From CAIYPG01 sp903864555 (GTDB taxonomy: Bacteria; Pseudomonadota; Gammaproteobacteria; Burkholderiales; SG8-39): a DNA stretch of 64,000 nt. Both the position numbers and the translations under genes were made by a program. Location: positions 124,001 through 188,000 of the forward strand of contig CANJJT010000001.1 in the NCBI GenBank assembly GCA_947474715.1, read 5' to 3'. The notes under the pieces are model-generated. The model was not told the DNA's origin. It saw only the letters and a list, made by a program, of their open reading frames with translations, and did no database searches. Below are positions 59,499-64,000 of this stretch, in pieces (within the stretch, counting starts at the first letter, position 1; every line of letters starts with the position of its first letter).

Positions 59499-60938
59499 TT
59501 ACTTCGGCCCGCGCGCCGCCTGGAAGCGCTCCAGCGTGATGCGACGGGCCTGGTCGTGATCCACCACTGGTGCCGGGTAGTCGCGGCCGATCAGGCAGCC
59601 GCTGGCCTGCTGCTCTTCCGGGCTCATGGTCCACGGCGCGTGCAGGCGCTTCAGCGGCACTTTGGCCAGTTCCGGCAGGTAGCGGCGGATGAACTTGCCG
59701 TCCGGGTCGAACTTCCCTGACTGCGTTACCGGGTTGAAGATGCGGAAGTAGGGCTGCGCGTCGCAGCCGGTGGAGGCTGCCCATTGCCAGCCGCCGTTGT
59801 TGGCCGACAGGTCGAAGTCATTGAGCTGGTTGGCGAAGTAGCCTTCCCCCACGCGCCAGTCCACATGCAGGTCCTTCACCAGAAAGGAAGCCGCCACCAT
59901 GCGCAGCCGGTTGTGCATGTAGCCGGTGGCATTGATCTGGCGCATCGCGGCATCGACCAGCGGATAGCCGGTGCGCCCTTCCTTCCACGCAGCAATCCGG
60001 TGCTGGTCATTGTCCCAGCGCACCGCGTCGTAATCGGACTTGAAGGCCCGCTCCACCACGCGCGGGTGATGGTGCAGGATCTGGAAATAGAAGTCGCGCC
60101 AGATCAGCTCCGACAGCCACACTTCCGCGCCGCGCCCGCCGCGCCGCAAGGCCTCTGCTGCAAGCCGGCGTATGGAGAGGGTGCCAAAGCGCAGATGCAC
60201 TGACAGGTAGGACGGACCCTTGATGGCCGGAAAGTCGCGCGCCCGGCCGTAGTCATCGATGCGCTCGAGGAAATCCTCCAGCAGTGCCGCGGCTGCTGCT
60301 GCGCCGGGATGGATGCCCAACCGGCGCAGGTCGGTGGCGGCAAAACCGATCTTCTCCAGCGACGGAATGCTGCCTGCAGGTGGGGGCCTGAGCGCTCCGG
60401 CATGTTGCTCCACCGCAAAGGCCTCGACGTGGCTGTCCCGCAGGCGCTTCAGCCAGGCATTCTTGTAGGGGGTGAATACCGTGTAGGGCGTGCCGGCGGC
60501 CGTCATCACCTCATCGCGCTCGAAGACGACCTGGTCCTTGTAGAGGTGAAACGCCCGGTCATCCTCGGCCAGGGCTGCTGCCACCGCCTGGTCGCGGGCG
60601 CAGGCCTGTGGCTCGTAGTCGCGGTTGGCATGCACGGCATCCACGCCCAGCTCGGCCGCCAGTTTCGGGATGACATCGGCGGCGCGCCCGTGCCGCACGA
60701 TCAGGCCGCCACCATGCTCACGCAGGATGCCGTCCAGCTCGACCAGGCTGCCATGGATGAAGTCCACGCGCCGGTCTTGCCGGGAGGGCAGTGCGTCCAG
60801 TATGTCGGTGTCGAAGACGAAGGCGCACCACACCGACCGGGAGCGGGTCAGCGCATTGAACAGCGCGGCGTTGTCGACAAAGCGCAGGTCGCGGCGAAAC
60901 CAGAGCAGGGCGCGCTCGTCCTGTGGATCATGGTGCAT
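59499..60938 (-). CDS. phrB: Deoxyribodipyrimidine photolyase
   Basis: A 479-residue class I photolyase repairing cyclobutane pyrimidine dimers with light. N-terminal antenna domain starts ALLWFRRDLRFVDNAAL (about residues 9-25). The FAD domain includes LSVHLRFGTLSIRRLA (about 236-251), SELIWRDFYFQIL (about 268-280), GRTGYPLVDAAMRQINATGYMHNR (split near 316-340) and WASSTGCDAQPYFRIFNP (about 389-410). The ATG at 60938 is used; upstream residues are not family-like. Confidence 0.96.
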   Translation of the reverse strand: MHHDPQDERALLWFRRDLRFVDNAALFNALTRSRSVWCAFVFDTDILDALPSRQDRRVDFIHGSLVELDGILREHGGGLIVRHGRAADVIPKLAAELGVDAVHANRDYEPQACARDQAVAAALAEDDRAFHLYKDQVVFERDEVMTAAGTPYTVFTPYKNAWLKRLRDSHVEAFAVEQHAGALRPPPAGSIPSLEKIGFAATDLRRLGIHPGAAAAAALLEDFLERIDDYGRARDFPAIKGPSYLSVHLRFGTLSIRRLAAEALRRGGRGAEVWLSELIWRDFYFQILHHHPRVVERAFKSDYDAVRWDNDQHRIAAWKEGRTGYPLVDAAMRQINATGYMHNRLRMVAASFLVKDLHVDWRVGEGYFANQLNDFDLSANNGGWQWAASTGCDAQPYFRIFNPVTQSGKFDPDGKFIRRYLPELAKVPLKRLHAPWTMSPEEQQASGCLIGRDYPAPVVDHDQARRITLERFQAARGPK

Positions 60939-61230
60939 GGTGCGTGGACAATTCACCGGGACAGAGGGGAGTCCACGGTAACGCAAGCCGGCGGCGCCAA
61001 CAAATGCCGTGCGCCAGCCAAGCGGCACAAAACCGGAACAGGCCGTGGCAGTGTCGGACGCTGGCCAAGCGTGCCGGGTCAGCGGGAATGGACGCCCGGG
61101 CTGACAGTGTCAGGACCGCGTCAGCAGCGTGCCCGATCTGAAAATCTCCCGGACAAACGGCCGCGTCACCCCTGTCGAGGTGCGCTGAAAAGCGGCGTGT
61201 TTCAGAGTATCCCTAGTACAATTCAGCCTA

Positions 61231-61791
61231 GTGGACCACGTCAATCTCACCAACCACTTCCTGATCGCCATGCCCAGCCTGGCGGATCCGAATTTTTCCC
61301 GCACCCTGACCTATATCTGCGAGCACAACGGCGACGGCGCCCTCGGCGTGGTGGTCAACCGCCCCATGGCGATGAAGCTTTCCTCGCTGTTCGAGCGACT
61401 GGAGCTGCCCCTGGAGTCGCCGGCGATGGGCAGCGGGCCTATCTGCTTTGGCGGACCGGTGCAGACCGATCATGGTTTTGTGCTGCACCAGCCGCCAGGT
61501 GACTGGCAATCCACCCTGGCCATCGGCGACCGGATAGGGCTTACCACTTCGCGTGACATTCTGGAGGCCCTGGGCGAGGGCCGCGGGCCGGGCAAGTTCC
61601 TGGTCACCCTGGGTTACTCCGGCTGGGGCGCCGGCCAGCTCGAGCAGGAACTGAAGCAAAATGCCTGGCTCACCGTGGAGGCCAGTGAAGCCATCATCTT
61701 CGACCTGCCGTTCGAACAGCGCCTGCCGGCAGCCATGGGTCTGCTGGGACTGGATTTCGCCAATTTTTCCGACGAGGCAGGGCATGCATGA
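61231..61791 (+). CDS. YqgE/AlgH-family protein (UPF0301)
   Basis: A 186-residue protein. NLTNHFLIAMPSLADPNFSR near the start is the family signature, with GDGALGVVVNRP (about residues 33-44), FGGPVQTDHGFVLH (about 74-87) and a late GYSGWGAGQLEQEL (about 128-141). Function is not settled. The GTG at 61231 fits the family N-terminus, but there is no ribosome-binding site, and TACAAT (61217-61222) is only eight bases upstream, suggesting a leaderless message. It starts the yqgE-ruvX-pyrR-pyrB-pyrC' operon. Confidence 0.93.
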   Translation: MDHVNLTNHFLIAMPSLADPNFSRTLTYICEHNGDGALGVVVNRPMAMKLSSLFERLELPLESPAMGSGPICFGGPVQTDHGFVLHQPPGDWQSTLAIGDRIGLTTSRDILEALGEGRGPGKFLVTLGYSGWGAGQLEQELKQNAWLTVEASEAIIFDLPFEQRLPAAMGLLGLDFANFSDEAGHA

Positions 61792-62272
61792 CAGCCTGCC
61801 CGGCAGCGTGGGACCGACAGACATGAGCGGGCCGATCACCGGTGCCATGTCCGGCCTGATCGCCTTCGATTTCGGCCTGCGCTATATCGGCGTGGCGGTG
61901 GGCGACGCGCAGACCCGCCTCGCCCACCCGCTGGAATTCATCGACGCCGAAGCCAACGAGGCGCGCTTCGCCCGGATCGCCGCATTGATCGCCGAATGGC
62001 AGCCGGCAACGCTGGTGGTCGGCCTGCCGCTGAATGCCGAAGGCGGCGACCATGACATGACGCGCCGGGCGCGACGTTTCGCCCACCAGCTCGAAGGCCG
62101 CTTCCGCCTGCCTGTGGTGCTGGTCGATGAGCGACTGACCTCGGCGGAGGCCGATGCGCTGCTGCGCAGCCGCGGCCGCGGTGGTCGCGCGCACAAGCAG
62201 GACAACCACGCCATTGCGGCACAACTCATACTGCAGGCCTATCTCGACAGCCTGGAAAGCCCACGCGCATGA
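61784..62272 (+). CDS. ruvX: Holliday-junction-resolvase-like RuvX/YqgF
   Basis: A 162-residue RNase H-fold nuclease involved in 16S rRNA 5' pre-processing. The core starts LIAFDFGLRYIGVAVGD (about residues 23-39) with the first catalytic Asp, then VVGLPLNAEGGDHDMTRR (about 84-101) and VLVDERLTSAEAD (about 111-123), and the late Asp in KQDNHAIAAQLIL. The ATG at 61784 overlaps the yqgE stop; ATGs at 61823 and 61847 are alternatives because the first 20 residues are not conserved-looking. Confidence 0.93.
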   Translation: MHDSLPGSVGPTDMSGPITGAMSGLIAFDFGLRYIGVAVGDAQTRLAHPLEFIDAEANEARFARIAALIAEWQPATLVVGLPLNAEGGDHDMTRRARRFAHQLEGRFRLPVVLVDERLTSAEADALLRSRGRGGRAHKQDNHAIAAQLILQAYLDSLESPRA

Positions 62273-62802
62273 GCACTGCACTCCCCGACGCCGAAGCCCT
62301 GTACGCCGAGCTGCTGTGTCAGCTGAAACCACGCATCGGCGCCGACACCCGCCTGGTGGGCATCATGACCGGTGGTGCCTGGCTGGCCGAGCGCCTGCAC
62401 CGTGATCTGGGCATCAGCGCGCCGCTGGGCGTGCTCGACATCTCCTTTTACCGGGATGATTTCGACCAGACCGGGCTGTCCCGCAACGTCAAGCCGTCGA
62501 GCATTCCGTTCGACGTGCAGGGCCGGCGCCTCTTGCTGGTCGATGATGTCCTGTACACCGGCCGCACCGTGCGCGCCGCCATGAACGAACTGTTCGATTA
62601 CGGGCGTCCGGCCTGCATCGAGCTGGCCGTGCTGGTGGACCGTGGCGGGCGCGAGCTGCCCATCGCCGCGCAATGCTGCGGCGCCAGTTTCGAAGTGCCC
62701 GCCGACCAGGTGCTGGTGCTGGACCGCAAGGACACCGGCACCTTCAGCCTGAGCCTGTCGGCAACCCATCGTGAACGCGCGAATGCAAGGCCGGAACCGT
62801 GA
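62269..62802 (+). CDS. pyrR: Bifunctional pyr operon regulator/uracil phosphoribosyltransferase
   Basis: A 177-residue PRTase-fold PyrR. VGIMTGGAWLAERLH (about residues 26-40) and the PRPP-binding loop LLLVDDVLYTGRTVRAAMNEL (split at about 83-103) are clear, with SFYRDDFDQTGLSRNV as the RNA/effector-side segment. In betaproteobacteria PyrR typically precedes pyrB. No obvious PyrR-attenuator is seen in the few bases between the genes. Four-base overlaps at both ends. Confidence 0.94.
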   Translation: MSTALPDAEALYAELLCQLKPRIGADTRLVGIMTGGAWLAERLHRDLGISAPLGVLDISFYRDDFDQTGLSRNVKPSSIPFDVQGRRLLLVDDVLYTGRTVRAAMNELFDYGRPACIELAVLVDRGGRELPIAAQCCGASFEVPADQVLVLDRKDTGTFSLSLSATHRERANARPEP

Positions 62803-63755
62803 TCCTCAAGAACCCGCAACTCAATGACCGTGGCGAACTGCAGCACCTCTTGTCCATCGAAGGACTGCCGCGCGAGACCCTGCAGCACATCCTCGCCACC
62901 GCCGATTCCTTCATTGGCCTGACCGAGCGTGAAGTGAAGAAGGTGCCGCTCTTGCGCGGCAAGTCGGTGTTCAACCTGTTCTTCGAGAATTCCACGCGCA
63001 CCCGCACCACCTTCGAGATCGCCGCCAAGCGGCTGTCGGCCGACGTCATCAACCTGAACATCAGCACCTCGTCCACCGCCAAGGGCGAATCGCTGCTGGA
63101 CACCATCGACAACCTGGCGGCCATGCACGCCGACATGTTCGTGGTGCGGCATGCCTCCAGCGGCGCGCCCTACCTGATCGCCCGCCATGTCGCCTCGCAC
63201 CTGCATGTGGTGAATGCCGGCGACGGTCGCCATGCCCACCCGACCCAGGGCCTGCTCGATCTCTACACCATCCGTCATTACAAGAAGGACTTCTCCCGCC
63301 TTTCCGTGGCGGTGGTCGGCGACATCCTGCACTCGCGCGTGGCGCGCTCCTTCATCCACGGCCTCACCACCCTGGGTGTTCCCGACGTGCGTGTGATCGG
63401 CCCGCGCACCCTGCTGCCGGCCGGCGTCGAGCAACTGGGCGTGAAGGTCTACCACGACATGGCGCAGGGTCTTTCCGGCTGCGACGTGGTGGCCATGCTG
63501 CGGCTGCAGAACGAGCGCATGAACGGCGCGCTGCTGCCCTCGGCGCAGGAGTTCTTCAAGAGCTACGGCCTCACCCCGGAGAAGCTGGCGCGCGCCAAAC
63601 CCAACTGCATTGTCATGCATCCGGGCCCGATGAACCGCGGCGTGGAGATCGACTCCGCGGTGGCCGACGGCCCGCACTCGGTGATTCTGCCGCAGGTCAC
63701 CTTCGGCATCGCCGTGCGCATGGCGGTGATGTCCATACTCGCAGGCAACAACTGA
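62799..63755 (+). CDS. pyrB: Aspartate carbamoyltransferase catalytic subunit
   Basis: A 318-residue ATCase. The carbamoyl-phosphate loop FFENSTRTRTTFEIA (about residues 62-76), the KGESLLDTI loop (about 95-103), VVRHASSGAPYL (about 114-125), GDGRHAHPTQGLLDLYTI (about 143-160) and the aspartate site MLRLQNER (about 233-240) are all intact. The GTG start at 62799 overlaps the pyrR stop. The next gene is an inactive-type dihydroorotase, so this is the class A ATCase that works in a PyrB-PyrC' complex. Confidence 0.96.
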   Translation: MILKNPQLNDRGELQHLLSIEGLPRETLQHILATADSFIGLTEREVKKVPLLRGKSVFNLFFENSTRTRTTFEIAAKRLSADVINLNISTSSTAKGESLLDTIDNLAAMHADMFVVRHASSGAPYLIARHVASHLHVVNAGDGRHAHPTQGLLDLYTIRHYKKDFSRLSVAVVGDILHSRVARSFIHGLTTLGVPDVRVIGPRTLLPAGVEQLGVKVYHDMAQGLSGCDVVAMLRLQNERMNGALLPSAQEFFKSYGLTPEKLARAKPNCIVMHPGPMNRGVEIDSAVADGPHSVILPQVTFGIAVRMAVMSILAGNN

Positions 63756-64000
63756 TGAAAATCCATATCCAGAACGGCCGGCTGGTCGATCCGCGCAGCG
63801 GCAGCGACACCCAACAGGATGTTTACATTGCCGCCGGTCGCATCGTTGGCCTCGGCGCGGCGCCTGCCGATTTCAAGGCCCAGCGCACCATCAATGCCAC
63901 CGGCCTGGTGGTGGCACCCGGCCTGGTGGACCTGTGCGCGCGCCTGCGCGAGCCCGGCTTCGAATACAAGGCCACCCTCGAAACGGAAATGGGCGCGGCT
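63755..64000 (+). CDS. Dihydroorotase-like protein PyrC' (cut by window end), probably non-catalytic
   Basis: The first 82 residues of an amidohydrolase-fold protein (MKIHIQNGRLVDPRSGS..., then VVAPGLVDLCARLREPGFEYK). In active dihydroorotase the corresponding segment is DxHxHxRxPG; here it reads DLCARLREPG, so the metal-binding His-x-His is replaced by Cys-x-Arg. Together with its overlap with pyrB (TGATG), this is the pattern of the inactive PyrC' that forms a dodecamer with ATCase in Pseudomonas and relatives. A second active pyrC should exist elsewhere. Confidence 0.88.
   Translation, partial: MKIHIQNGRLVDPRSGSDTQQDVYIAAGRIVGLGAAPADFKAQRTINATGLVVAPGLVDLCARLREPGFEYKATLETEMGAA

Noticed and set aside
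1..64000. tRNA or rRNA genes, CRISPR arrays, insertion sequences, prophage, toxin-antitoxin or restriction systems
   Set aside because: None could be recognised by eye on either strand; the window is mostly housekeeping and metabolic genes.

Overview
The window is GC-rich, densely packed chromosomal DNA with no rRNA, tRNA, CRISPR array or insertion sequence that I could see. Gene content and order (aroQ-accB-accC-prmA, hemL-thiE-thiD next to rubredoxin and pilGHIJL, yqgE-ruvX-pyrR-pyrB-pyrC', ubiK-yifB, and rnb/tonB/aroE/mtgA) point to a betaproteobacterium of the Rhodocyclales/Nitrosomonadales type. The complete N-methylglutamate (NMG) pathway makes a facultative methylotroph or methylamine user (Methyloversatilis-like) a reasonable guess. 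The taxonomic call is inference from content and synteny.

Layout. 1-2.4 kb: 5' part of metH behind a sigma70-type promoter, a SAM-II-like riboswitch and an intrinsic terminator, then a YkgJ-type cysteine-cluster protein. 2.5-5.7 kb: Fur-box-like DNA, an MFS transporter, a periplasmic solute-binding protein and a fumarylacetoacetase-fold hydrolase. 5.8-16.0 kb: the NMG operon mgdABCD-gmaS-mgsABC (minus strand, mostly overlapping start/stop codons) with a divergent XRE-cupin regulator and a perfect 9-3-9 palindrome between them. 16.2-19.2 kb: a torF-glnK-amtB operon with a sigma54 promoter and two NtrC-type sites, linking ammonium scavenging to nitrogen status. The NMG pathway releases and uses ammonium/glutamate, so the neighbourhood reads as a methylamine-nitrogen island.

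19.2-30.8 kb: housekeeping genes ubiK, yifB, apaH, plsC-like, a glycine-zipper lipoprotein, a PfkB kinase, tpx, a prmA ORF fused in frame to a zinc-ribbon/DUF3426 protein, accC, accB, aroQ, a TlpA-like thioredoxin and a conserved unknown. 31.0-39.0 kb: mpl, yqiA-like, an RNase II-type exonuclease, a TonB-like protein, then aroE and mtgA. A minus-strand cysC-sulfotransferase pair is wedged between tonB and aroE. 39.3-46.3 kb: two exported proteins (histidine phosphatase; cysteine-free formylglycine-enzyme fold), an aminotransferase/MFS pair, a CorA-like channel carrying an MgtE-like N-domain, and mscL.

46.4-58.8 kb: hemL-thiE-thiD, rubredoxin, and the Pil-Chp chemosensory operon pilG-pilH-pilI-pilJ-pilL for type IV pilus control. 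59.2-64.0 kb: a cold-shock protein with a long leader, a photolyase, and the yqgE-ruvX-pyrR-pyrB-pyrC' operon, whose last gene is cut by the window end and lacks the dihydroorotase metal-binding His-x-His.

The most notable observations are the regulatory DNA (SAM-II/metH, sigma54/NtrC/torF-glnK-amtB, the NMG operator), the PrmA-DUF3426 fusion, the inserted sulfation pair, the variant CorA, and a set of short degenerate repeats downstream of yifB.
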